Shown piece after piece: positions 50,789 to 57,967 of a stretch of DNA of 64,000 nt. The notes beneath the pieces were generated by a model. It was not told the origin of the DNA and did no database searches. It saw nothing but the letters and a program-made list of their open reading frames with translations. The translations under genes were made by a program, and so were the position numbers. How positions within the stretch are numbered: position 1 is the first letter of the stretch; every line of letters starts with the position of its first letter. This DNA is from Latilactobacillus curvatus JCM 1096 = DSM 20019 (GTDB lineage: Bacteria; Bacillota; Bacilli; Lactobacillales; Lactobacillaceae), in NCBI RefSeq assembly GCF_004101845.1, contig NZ_CP026116.1, positions 1,364,001 through 1,428,000 of the forward strand, written 5' to 3'.

Positions 50789-51772
50789 ATGACCACTAAT
50801 CACCAAATCCAACTTGATACCGAACATAATTGGCACGCAGTGTCTGGTGAAATCCCTACGCCTAAACCTGAAGAGCTACTGATCAAAGTCAGGGCAAGTA
50901 GCGTCAACCCTGTCGACCTTAAAAGACGAGCTAGCACCACAACCATTTTAGGCTATGACGGGTATGGTACCGTGCAAGCGGTCGGCGCCACTGTGACCAA
51001 CTTTCAACCTGGCGATGTTGTCTTCTATGCCGGCAGTACCCAGATCGATGGCAGTTTCCAACACTATCAATGTGTTCCGGCCGCGATTTGTGCGCTTGCG
51101 CCTAGTACAATCAGTGCCGCGGAGATTGCCGGCTTACCGCTTGTTTCGTTAACCGCCTATGAATTACTTTTTGAAAAGCTTGGTTTTACCGCTGAACAAA
51201 ATGCCAATCGTGGCAAACAACTATTGATTATCAATGGTGCCGGTGGGGTTGGATCAATTCTCAGTCAACTCGCTAAGTGGGCCGGATTCACCGTCACTGC
51301 CACAAGCAGTCTCACTCATTTCGACTGGCTAAAAACAAACGGAGTTGATCACCCGCTGGATTATCATTCACCTAGCAGCTTAGACAACTTAGCCAGTCTT
51401 CCGGATAACACCTTTGATGCCATCGCGGTCCTTTATGATATTGAAAGCTATCTCCAAGAGGTCGCACGGCTGATTAAACCGTTTGGACAAGTCGGTACGA
51501 TTGTTAGCAATACGCATCCACTTGATCTCGCACTGCTTAAGCCTAAATCAGCCTCATTTTCATTTGAGTACATGTTCACTAAAACGGACTATCAATTCCA
51601 AACCACTAGTCAAGGGGCGATTCTCCAACAAATTGCGCGGCTAATCGATGCGCGGATTCTGCATCCAATCACCACCGCCCACTACACAGGCTTAACGGTC
51701 GCTAATCTCCAAATGATTACTGATAAACTGTTAACTGGCCATACGACTGGTAAACAGGGATTGGTCTACTAA
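50789..51772 (+). CDS. Zinc-type alcohol dehydrogenase-like MDR protein
   Basis: A 327-residue MDR-superfamily oxidoreductase with GroES-like domain (RASSVNPVDLKRRA, LGYDGYGTVQAVG) and Rossmann motif LIINGAGGVGSILSQLAKWAG near 147. Zinc-binding cysteines are not evident, so it is probably a zinc-free reductase. Start ATG 50789, 8 bp after AAAGGATG; the ATG at 50723 lacks a ribosome site. It is only about 25-30% similar by eye to the MDR gene at 48.1 kb, so not a recent duplicate. Confidence 0.88.
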   Translation: MTTNHQIQLDTEHNWHAVSGEIPTPKPEELLIKVRASSVNPVDLKRRASTTTILGYDGYGTVQAVGATVTNFQPGDVVFYAGSTQIDGSFQHYQCVPAAICALAPSTISAAEIAGLPLVSLTAYELLFEKLGFTAEQNANRGKQLLIINGAGGVGSILSQLAKWAGFTVTATSSLTHFDWLKTNGVDHPLDYHSPSSLDNLASLPDNTFDAIAVLYDIESYLQEVARLIKPFGQVGTIVSNTHPLDLALLKPKSASFSFEYMFTKTDYQFQTTSQGAILQQIARLIDARILHPITTAHYTGLTVANLQMITDKLLTGHTTGKQGLVY

Positions 51773-51775
51773 ACG

Positions 51776-51812
51776 CAAAAAAGCCGCAACCAAATTGGTT
51801 GCGGCTTTTTTA
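51776..51812. terminator. Bidirectional terminator between the MDR gene and the minus-strand small RNA
   Basis: 17-bp arms AAAAAAGCCGCAACCAA and complement; T-tracts on both strands. It ends the MDR gene on the plus strand and the candidate small RNA on the minus strand. Confidence 0.9.
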
Positions 51813-51824
51813 ACACAACAGTCA

Positions 51825-51953
51825 TCGAGTTGCGGGGATTGAACCCACATCAATCATTCATTTTACGCTTCGCTTTTAATAGCCAATCGCTTTTGATTTT
51901 CTTGGGAGGAATTTCAATTTAGATGATTGGTTCTACCGTTAAACTACAACTCA
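51825..51953 (-). pseudogene. tRNA-Trp-like sequence interrupted in the anticodon arm
   Basis: Acceptor TGAGTTG pairs with CAACTCG, U8-A9, the D arm GTTT-AACGGTA-GAAC is complete, and GATGTGGGTTCAATCCCCG makes a T arm. TAGTTTAACGGTAGAAC and GATGTGGGTTC are what tRNA-Trp genes of lactobacilli look like. The anticodon stem AATCA/TGATT is separated by about 60 nt instead of 7, and the T stem is one base pair short. No plausible anticodon with U33 is found. Either a broken tRNA or a tRNA-like domain of a longer RNA; too short for a group I intron. Confidence 0.55.
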
Positions 51954-52044
51954 TTGGGTGTTGCTAAGACACTTCTTTAGGGAGGAATTGTCTCATAAAA
52001 TTAACTTGCTCAGATTCACTTACTTGGGAGATGCTTATCTGATA

Positions 52045-52073
52045 TTTATAGAATACCAAGCAGTTGGGACCAA
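52045..52073 (-). promoter_or_regulatory. Promoter of the candidate small RNA
   Basis: TTGGTC (52068-52073), 17-bp spacer, TATAAA (52045-52050) on the minus strand, downstream of the ECF operon terminator. Confidence 0.55.
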
Positions 52074-52106
52074 ATTGTGAACTTTCAAGTATGAAATGAT
52101 GTCCGT

Positions 52107-52137
52107 TAAAAAAAGCCCCACCACTTTGGTGAGGGCT
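52107..52137 (-). terminator. Terminator of the ECF transporter operon
   Basis: AGCCC-TCACC pairs with GGTG-GGGCT (small bulge) with seven T on the minus strand, just after the S-component stop. Confidence 0.85.
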
Positions 52138-52142
52138 CAATT

Positions 52143-52850
52143 TTATAGCTCATCTTCCGTCGCCAACAAACCATACTTCACTTTAAAGCGACTGATGATT
52201 CGGTACCACGACTGATAAAAGAAGAAAATAAAAAAAACATTTGATAAAGCATGGGCCAAGTCAAAATAGAAACTCGCGACATAGGCTGCAATAAAAGTCT
52301 TAATCGTCAGTGGATTGACGTATGCGACAAAATACCACAGATTCATAATCCACCCAAAAATAAAGCCCCAGACAAACCCAAAAATACAGAGCAAGTATTT
52401 ATTCTGTGCCCACTGATGGCGACTAATTAAGCCTGCCGTAACGCCCATCATGCCCCAGCAAAACATTTGCCATGGGGTCCATGGCCCTTGTCCCAAAAAC
52501 ATATTCGAGACAATCGCGGCGGTCGAACCGACAATAAAACCCGATTCTGGACCAAGGACTAATGCCGACACGATAATCACAAAACTAGTTGGCTGAACAC
52601 TGGGCAATGGTGCAAATGGTACCCGAGTGACTGCCGCAATCGCCGCTAAAACCGCGATGAAAATAATTTCACGGGCGCGAATATCCCGGGTTTCAAACCG
52701 CCAATAAAATGGCAGCATACTGGCAATCAAACAGATAAAACTGAAGATCAGAAAATGCTGTCCTTTTAAAGTGACGATAAACAACATGAAAATCGCCATA
52801 ATCAAGAAAGCCAATCCAAACGTGGTCCAACTATTTTTTAAAGCTTTCAT
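52143..52850 (-). CDS. ECF transporter substrate-binding (S) component, possibly cobalamin-type
   Basis: A 235-residue membrane protein. Two N-terminal helices precede a six-helix S-component core with REIIFIAVLAAIAAVTRV, then QPTSFVIIVSALVLGPESGF and GPWTPWQMFCWGMMG, typical of S components that dock onto EcfT. It determines substrate specificity. The ATG overlaps the stop of the ATPase gene by 4 bp (ATGA), so it is translationally coupled. The operon context with two transcobalamin-like surface proteins resembles the predicted CbrTUV cobalamin importers; the substrate is inferred, not shown. Confidence 0.85.
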   Translation of the reverse strand: MKALKNSWTTFGLAFLIMAIFMLFIVTLKGQHFLIFSFICLIASMLPFYWRFETRDIRAREIIFIAVLAAIAAVTRVPFAPLPSVQPTSFVIIVSALVLGPESGFIVGSTAAIVSNMFLGQGPWTPWQMFCWGMMGVTAGLISRHQWAQNKYLLCIFGFVWGFIFGWIMNLWYFVAYVNPLTIKTFIAAYVASFYFDLAHALSNVFFIFFFYQSWYRIISRFKVKYGLLATEDEL

Positions 52851-54493
52851 GCGTGCACCTCTTCCCAATTCAGGGCTTCGGGCAATTGACTGCGTAACAT
52901 TCGGTTGATGGTTGTCGTATAGAAGAAGTTATGCGCGAAAAAGGCATAAGGTTCTTCCTCCGATACAATCGTCCCATCGAATAATAAGGCACACTGACTA
53001 GCAAACCGGGCACTAAAGGCCATATCGTGACTTGCCATAATCAACGTTAAGCCTTCCGCTTGTAAACGCGTTAACAATTCACCCAACGCCCGTTTGCGAA
53101 TCGGATCAAGGCCCTTTGTTGGCTCATCCAACAAGAGTAACTGCGGCTGCGCTAGCAATACAATCCCGAGTGCAATCAATTGTTGCTCGCCGCCACTGGC
53201 ATCTTGCGGGTTACGTTCAGCAAGGGTTTGAAGACCGAGCTTTGCTAGCATCTCTTCTGCCACTTGTTCTGGTGTTACGCGTTTTAACTGCCGCGCCCGT
53301 TCGATAAATTCTTGACGGACACTATCATAACTGAAATGATCGCTCGGTGTTTGTGAGAGATAACCCACTGTTTTGAAAAGTTCAGCTTGCGCCCACTTAC
53401 CGATCTTCTTCCCCTGTAACTTGATTGCACCATGGCGCGGTTGTAATAAACCAATCAAAAGCTTCAACAACGTCGATTTACCAGTCCCATTTTTACCAAC
53501 AATCGCTAACCAATCGCCGGTATGAACCTCTAGATTGAGCTGATCTAAAACATAAGGGTCATTTTTTTCATACTGAAAGCTCACATGTTTGGCCTGCAGA
53601 ATTGTTACTTGGTCGTTCGTGGCTATTTTACGTTTAGCATGCGTTAACTGCCATTGTTGCCGCTCAATCAATTGCTTCCCACTGACAACGGTCAATGGTA
53701 ATGCCGCAATATCAGCCGGTGCAATCAACTCATTTTGTAAAAAGACGTGTGGCACATCTGGGACGAATTCACGCAATGCCGGTTGCGCCCAAATTGCTGC
53801 TAATCCACCAGCAACCGGTCCTTGATACGTTATCTCACCGCCATCCATCAACCAAAGTTGATTAGAGAGCGGTAAAATATCATCCAACTGGTGTTCACTG
53901 ATAATCACGGTGATGCCGAGTTCGTCATGTACCCGTTGCAATAAACTAATAAATTCTTTGGTCGCAATGGGGTCGAGTTGCGCTGTTGGTTCATCCAACA
54001 GTAAAAGATCTGGCTGTAAAATCAAAACCGACGCTAGGTTGACCAGTTGTTTTTGGCCACCCGATAAATCATGCACGGAAGCATACAGCAAATCTTGGAA
54101 ACCTAAAAAGCTGACTAATTCGGCAATTCGTTTTTGAATATTTGCACTCTTTTCACCAATATTCTCGAGTGAAAAAGCGAGTTCCTGAATGACCGTATCC
54201 ATCACTAATTGGTTATCCGGATTTTGAAAGACCATCCCAATCTTCTGCGCACTTAACCCTTGCGATAAATCAGCTAACGGTTGGCCCTCGAAAATAATCT
54301 CACCCGACCGTTTACCAACGGGCCAGAGTTCTTTTTTGAGTTGGCGCAATAAGGTGGTCTTCCCGCTACCCGAGTTCCCAGCTAACGTAATGAAGTCACC
54401 CGTCTGAACGGTTAAATTAATGTCTTTCAGATTTTGTTGGGTTGCTAATGCATACTGAAAATTAAATTGTTTTATTTGCGCAATGTCCACCAT
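52847..54493 (-). CDS. ECF transporter ATPase with two ABC domains (EcfA-EcfA' fusion)
   Basis: A 548-residue protein with two ATPase domains. Domain 1: Walker A GNSGSGKT near 38, signature LSGGQKQ near 148, Walker B LLLLDEPTAQLDP. Domain 2: Walker A GKNGTGKS near 330, signature ASGGEQQ near 435, Walker B LLLLDEPTKGLDP. It powers the adjacent EcfT/S pair; fused ATPases mark dedicated rather than shared ECF modules. ATG 54493 is favoured (GATGGGA upstream); ATG 54505 sits directly on its AAGG. The gene overlaps both neighbours. Confidence 0.92.
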   Translation of the reverse strand: MVDIAQIKQFNFQYALATQQNLKDINLTVQTGDFITLAGNSGSGKTTLLRQLKKELWPVGKRSGEIIFEGQPLADLSQGLSAQKIGMVFQNPDNQLVMDTVIQELAFSLENIGEKSANIQKRIAELVSFLGFQDLLYASVHDLSGGQKQLVNLASVLILQPDLLLLDEPTAQLDPIATKEFISLLQRVHDELGITVIISEHQLDDILPLSNQLWLMDGGEITYQGPVAGGLAAIWAQPALREFVPDVPHVFLQNELIAPADIAALPLTVVSGKQLIERQQWQLTHAKRKIATNDQVTILQAKHVSFQYEKNDPYVLDQLNLEVHTGDWLAIVGKNGTGKSTLLKLLIGLLQPRHGAIKLQGKKIGKWAQAELFKTVGYLSQTPSDHFSYDSVRQEFIERARQLKRVTPEQVAEEMLAKLGLQTLAERNPQDASGGEQQLIALGIVLLAQPQLLLLDEPTKGLDPIRKRALGELLTRLQAEGLTLIMASHDMAFSARFASQCALLFDGTIVSEEEPYAFFAHNFFYTTTINRMLRSQLPEALNWEEVHA

Positions 54494-55404
54494 AAATATT
54501 CCCATCCTTCTAGTAATAGCGGCAAACTATCAATTAATAAGACTAACACTAAACATAGCCAACCAATTTGATTCAAATGAATCGAGCCAAGTATTGGATA
54601 AATCGCTAAGCGGCCAATCCCCTGTTTAGCAAAATAAAAACAAAGTGCACTGCCTGCTACAAGACTTGCCAATACCCAACCATCCCGTTGGGTAAATCGA
54701 TAACGTTGATAACTCGTTCGCTTCTGTGACCCATAACCACGGGCCGTCATTGAATCAGCCGTTTGTAGTGCGTCAACCAATGAATTAATCAATAATACTT
54801 CCATCAAACGCATCCCGGCATGTGATCGGGCTCTAACACTCCCCGTTTCCATCTGCACACCACGTGTTCTTTGGACATTCTTGATATTGGTAAACCGCCG
54901 AATAAATAGTGGGACAAACCGCATCGTAATCATCGTTAATAAAGTTAGTTGCGGTGAAATCCGCACAAATAAATATAAGAACTTATGATTCGTCATACTC
55001 TGATTATAGGAAACAAACACTAGCATTAAGATCGCCAGCGAAAGCGCCATTAAAAAACCGTACATGACAGCCTCTGCTGTGATCACCGTCCCACCAAACG
55101 TCGCAATCACGTGCGCCCCATGATTATTCATAATAGGATTCATCACGACGATAAAGAGCATCATGAACAATGCACCCTGCAATGTCCCCAGTGTTTTCTT
55201 CTGGTTTTTCGCAAGCAAGTTCACTGCAATCATCATCAACAATTCACTTACAAGAAAAATCGGATGAATAAAAACCATTGAGAACGCAATTGCAATCACG
55301 TAATACGCAAAGATGACGATTGGATTTAATTGATCAAAGACCAGTTGCGATTTTAACCCTGAGGCGCGTTGCGATCGTTCCCGAGATTTTCCGTATACAT
55401 CCAA
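54472..55404 (-). CDS. ECF transporter transmembrane (T) component
   Basis: A 310-residue EcfT-type protein: DQLNPIVIFAYYVIAIAF at the N-terminus, about six helices, and the coupling motif region FTNIKNVQRTRGVQME followed by MTARGYGS, which carries the second ARG-type ATPase-coupling sequence. It begins with TTG 55404, 10 bp after GGAG, inside the end of the DUF4430 gene (52-bp overlap in another frame), suggesting translational coupling. Confidence 0.9.
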   Translation of the reverse strand: MDVYGKSRERSQRASGLKSQLVFDQLNPIVIFAYYVIAIAFSMVFIHPIFLVSELLMMIAVNLLAKNQKKTLGTLQGALFMMLFIVVMNPIMNNHGAHVIATFGGTVITAEAVMYGFLMALSLAILMLVFVSYNQSMTNHKFLYLFVRISPQLTLLTMITMRFVPLFIRRFTNIKNVQRTRGVQMETGSVRARSHAGMRLMEVLLINSLVDALQTADSMTARGYGSQKRTSYQRYRFTQRDGWVLASLVAGSALCFYFAKQGIGRLAIYPILGSIHLNQIGWLCLVLVLLIDSLPLLLEGWEYLWWTLRK

Positions 55405-56147
55405 TCAATCACATCTCCACTCTTAACAGGATAATTACCACAAGAATAGTTAGGAAAACTGCCATTCACTCGATAAAGCCATCCGCTTAACGGTCCTTTA
55501 TCAAATTCGAATAGCCCATTAATGCCTTTGATATAGACGCCGCCGCCCGTCCCACGATAGGATAGTGCCATCCCGCGACTTTGCAAATCACGTTTTAAAA
55601 CATCAATCACCATATCCCCATCCTTGATTTCAACTTGATCACCGTTCAACCATTTCGGATTACCTTCACTAATTGGTCCATAAACATTGACGCTCACCTT
55701 TTCAAGGACTGGTTGGGGCGTCGTAGTGGGCGGTGTAACTGGTTTACTTTCAGTTGATTGTGACGATTGATTAATGGCGGATTGGGTCGATGCCGATTGG
55801 ACTGCCGAGCCTTGTTCTACAGCTTGTTGCGATGCTAATTGTTTGCTAGAGGCCGATTTTTGTGATGATTCATTTGTCTGTTCAGATTGACTGCTGGACT
55901 TGCGCGTTTCAGCTGTTTTCCGACTTTCAGATACCGCCCTACTATGTGACTCAGAGGCCTTAGATTTAACTTTACCATCTAAACCAACAGTTGCTGGCTT
56001 GACCCGTTTTTTTGATCTATGTTCCTCTTTAACATGTTGACTACGCGTAGACGGATTATCTTGAGCCACACTTTGATAGGTACCGTATCCGATGCCGCTT
56101 AAAATAACTAAACTACCGATAATCGCAATGATTCTCTTTTTAGACAT
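55353..56147 (-). CDS. Membrane-anchored DUF4430 protein (transcobalamin beta-domain-like)
   Basis: A 264-residue surface protein: an N-terminal membrane anchor (residues 5-25; no lipobox cysteine), a long Ser/Gln/Lys-rich low-complexity linker (about 30-150) and a C-terminal DUF4430 domain (about 155-260). That domain has GDMVIDVLKRDLQSRGMAL, then GPLSGWLYRVNGSFPNYSCG and GDVIDWMY, the fold of the C-terminal domain of intrinsic factor and transcobalamin. It probably captures the substrate of the ECF transporter encoded after it. The gene lies 9 bp after the LPXTG gene. Confidence 0.85.
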   Translation of the reverse strand: MSKKRIIAIIGSLVILSGIGYGTYQSVAQDNPSTRSQHVKEEHRSKKRVKPATVGLDGKVKSKASESHSRAVSESRKTAETRKSSSQSEQTNESSQKSASSKQLASQQAVEQGSAVQSASTQSAINQSSQSTESKPVTPPTTTPQPVLEKVSVNVYGPISEGNPKWLNGDQVEIKDGDMVIDVLKRDLQSRGMALSYRGTGGGVYIKGINGLFEFDKGPLSGWLYRVNGSFPNYSCGNYPVKSGDVIDWMYTENLGNDRNAPQG

Positions 56148-56156
56148 ATCTAACTC

Positions 56157-57785
56157 CTAACGATGTTCAACTTGACGCTTGAACCAACTGCCAATAATCC
56201 CAGTCAAAAGTATCAAGCCGGCTACAGAAGCAACTACTGTTGAGTTAACACCCGTTTGTGGTAATTGCTTTTGCTTTATTTGAGCATGATCTTGATTGTC
56301 TGCTTGGTGTTTATTTTCTTTTTCAACCGTAGTCACTTGTCGTTCAAACTTGAAACTGATTGTATTATTCGCTGCATTAATCGTGATGGATTTGGTTGGC
56401 GTGTCTTTTAATTGATAACCCTCAACTGCAACATCAGATGCATTAATCAACATTGTGCGTCCAACTCTTTGATGCTGCAATTGAATTGTTTTAAACACTT
56501 TGCCGTTTTGATCGACTGCTTGCACCGTAACGTCAGCAAACTGCGCTGCAGGAATTGTCCCAATCATTTGTTTCCGATACTGGAACGTCACGGTCGTTCC
56601 CGTTTTAGCAACTTGAACAGTTTGTTGTGCATTGCCTAATAATTCATAACCCTCAACTGCGACTTGATTAGCATTCACCGTAATGGTTTGACCAACGGGT
56701 TGTTCAGCTAATTGAAGACTCTTTAAAATTTGTCCCTTTTCATCAACTGCTTGGACCTTTACCGATGCTTTTTCAATAACTGGCGTTTTAAAATCATAAA
56801 TTGAGCCTTTTCCCGCTTGGAACAACCGGTATTGGGCTAACGTATAAACGGCTTGTTCAGTTGACATCGCTAGCGATCCCATATCGTTATTAATATTCCA
56901 GCGGAACTGTCCATCTGCTCTTTGATAAGCGACCAGCCGTGAAATCGGGTTAGCGCCTTGATCGCCAACAAATGTTGTGACTGGATCAACTCCAGCTGCA
57001 ATTAAGCCCATGACAACCATTGCCGTACTATTTGAGTTTTCTTCTGTCATATAAACACTAGGGATTAAAAAACCACCCGTTTGTGCAACAAATGTTTTTT
57101 CTTTCAACATCGTTACCGCTTTATCTAGCGCATCTTGAACGCCTGGGAAGTCACGATGCATCCCCAACGCCGTCATCGTCATCCCGGTCGTATCTAAATC
57201 ACTTTTACTACCGAAAAAAGCCCAGCCATTTTCAGCGTTTTGTGCTTGTAAAACCGTTGGAATTAAACTATCAATCGCTTGCTGTGCCTTGGCACCATAA
57301 TCACGCATGCTAAGGGCGATGATGCCGTAAACTTGCCCGTTGATCCCACCAGTTGGTGCTTTTTCAATAATTTTATCAATTATATTTAAACCAGCGAAGT
57401 TGGTTGCATCTTCACCAAGTGCTGTTACCCCAATTACCAACACTTCTAAATCGGTTGCCGAAAAACGTTGATCAGCGAGCATTGATTGTGCATCCGCAAC
57501 CAAGGCATTATGATAACTCAAGCGTTGCGCTGCACTCAGTGTCACGCCTGATTGAATAGCTGCTAACGCTGACCATACATCTGGTTGGCCATTATTCAAC
57601 AACTGTTGCGCCCCAGCCACCATTGCTTTTTGATAATCCGTACTAGATGCAGTACGTGGTGTCACTTGTGTAACCTTTGTCTCACTCGCAGACACCGTTT
57701 GTGCACTACCAATAACTGAAACAACAGGCATTATTAACATTAATCCTGTCCATAATAAGGTAAAAAATTGTTGTCGCTTCTTCAT
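56157..57785 (-). CDS. LPXTG surface protein with alpha/alpha-toroid (transcobalamin/prenyltransferase-like) domain
   Basis: A 542-residue wall-anchored protein. Signal peptide to about residue 34 (cleavage after VSA); alpha/alpha-toroid domain (about 48-330) with repeats such as NGWAFFGSKSDLDTTGMTMTAL, TEENSNSTAMVVMGLIAAG and ADGQFRWN, resembling the cobalamin-binding alpha domain of transcobalamins and squalene-cyclase repeats; two tandem 70-residue beta modules (about 338-405 and 418-485), clearly duplicated (VKVQAVDEKGQI, VTVQAVDQNGKV; VAVEGYEL, VAVEGYQL); and sortase motif LPQTG near 513 with membrane helix and basic tail. First gene of the ECF operon; GAGGAGAG precedes the ATG. Confidence 0.87.
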   Translation of the reverse strand: MKKRQQFFTLLWTGLMLIMPVVSVIGSAQTVSASETKVTQVTPRTASSTDYQKAMVAGAQQLLNNGQPDVWSALAAIQSGVTLSAAQRLSYHNALVADAQSMLADQRFSATDLEVLVIGVTALGEDATNFAGLNIIDKIIEKAPTGGINGQVYGIIALSMRDYGAKAQQAIDSLIPTVLQAQNAENGWAFFGSKSDLDTTGMTMTALGMHRDFPGVQDALDKAVTMLKEKTFVAQTGGFLIPSVYMTEENSNSTAMVVMGLIAAGVDPVTTFVGDQGANPISRLVAYQRADGQFRWNINNDMGSLAMSTEQAVYTLAQYRLFQAGKGSIYDFKTPVIEKASVKVQAVDEKGQILKSLQLAEQPVGQTITVNANQVAVEGYELLGNAQQTVQVAKTGTTVTFQYRKQMIGTIPAAQFADVTVQAVDQNGKVFKTIQLQHQRVGRTMLINASDVAVEGYQLKDTPTKSITINAANNTISFKFERQVTTVEKENKHQADNQDHAQIKQKQLPQTGVNSTVVASVAGLILLTGIIGSWFKRQVEHR

Positions 57786-57967
57786 TTAACTCTCCTCATT
57801 CCGATTAACTTTGATACCCTATAATTTACCATATTTAGGAGCTAGAAAGTTGGCCCTATAAGGTTAATCTTCACAAATACGCCTTAAAAAAAACTTCATT
57901 TCAAACACAATTTATTCATATTTCCCGCCTAAACTAATATTTATTCAGTTTTAAGGAGGAAATACTT

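Larger units (their letters stand above)
51776..52038 (-). ncRNA. Candidate small RNA with C-rich CUCCC segments and a tRNA-like domain
   Basis: A gene-free 370-bp stretch holds a self-contained minus-strand unit: promoter at 52045-52073, terminator at 51776-51812, and about 263 nt between. The transcript has three C-rich segments: CUCCCAAG from 52023-52030, CCUCCCUAAAG in the loop of hairpin 51966-51994, and CCUCCCAAG in the loop of the symmetric hairpin 51893-51917. These are complementary to Shine-Dalgarno sequences, as in RsaE-, CcnA- or LhrC-like small RNAs. The 3' half is folded like an interrupted tRNA. No open frame of note occurs on the minus strand. It could instead be decayed tRNA sequence. 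Confidence 0.5.

Noticed and set aside
48116-51772. The two MDR oxidoreductases as a recent duplication
   Set aside because: They share only the family motifs; the sequences differ throughout and intervening genes are unrelated.
51845-51935. Group I intron in the tRNA-like gene
   Set aside because: The insert is only about 60 nt; group I introns need over 200 nt with P, Q, R and S elements, none of which is seen.
51901-51990. The repeated TTGGGAGG and TTAGGGAGG on the plus strand as ribosome sites of tiny genes
   Set aside because: Frames after them are 14-27 codons with poor spacing, and no plus-strand promoter is evident; the minus-strand hairpins explain the repeats better.
51825-52038. 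tmRNA, RNase P RNA or 6S RNA as explanation of the minus-strand RNA
   Set aside because: No tmRNA alanine acceptor or tag frame, no RNase P core motifs, and no 6S-like central bubble could be found.
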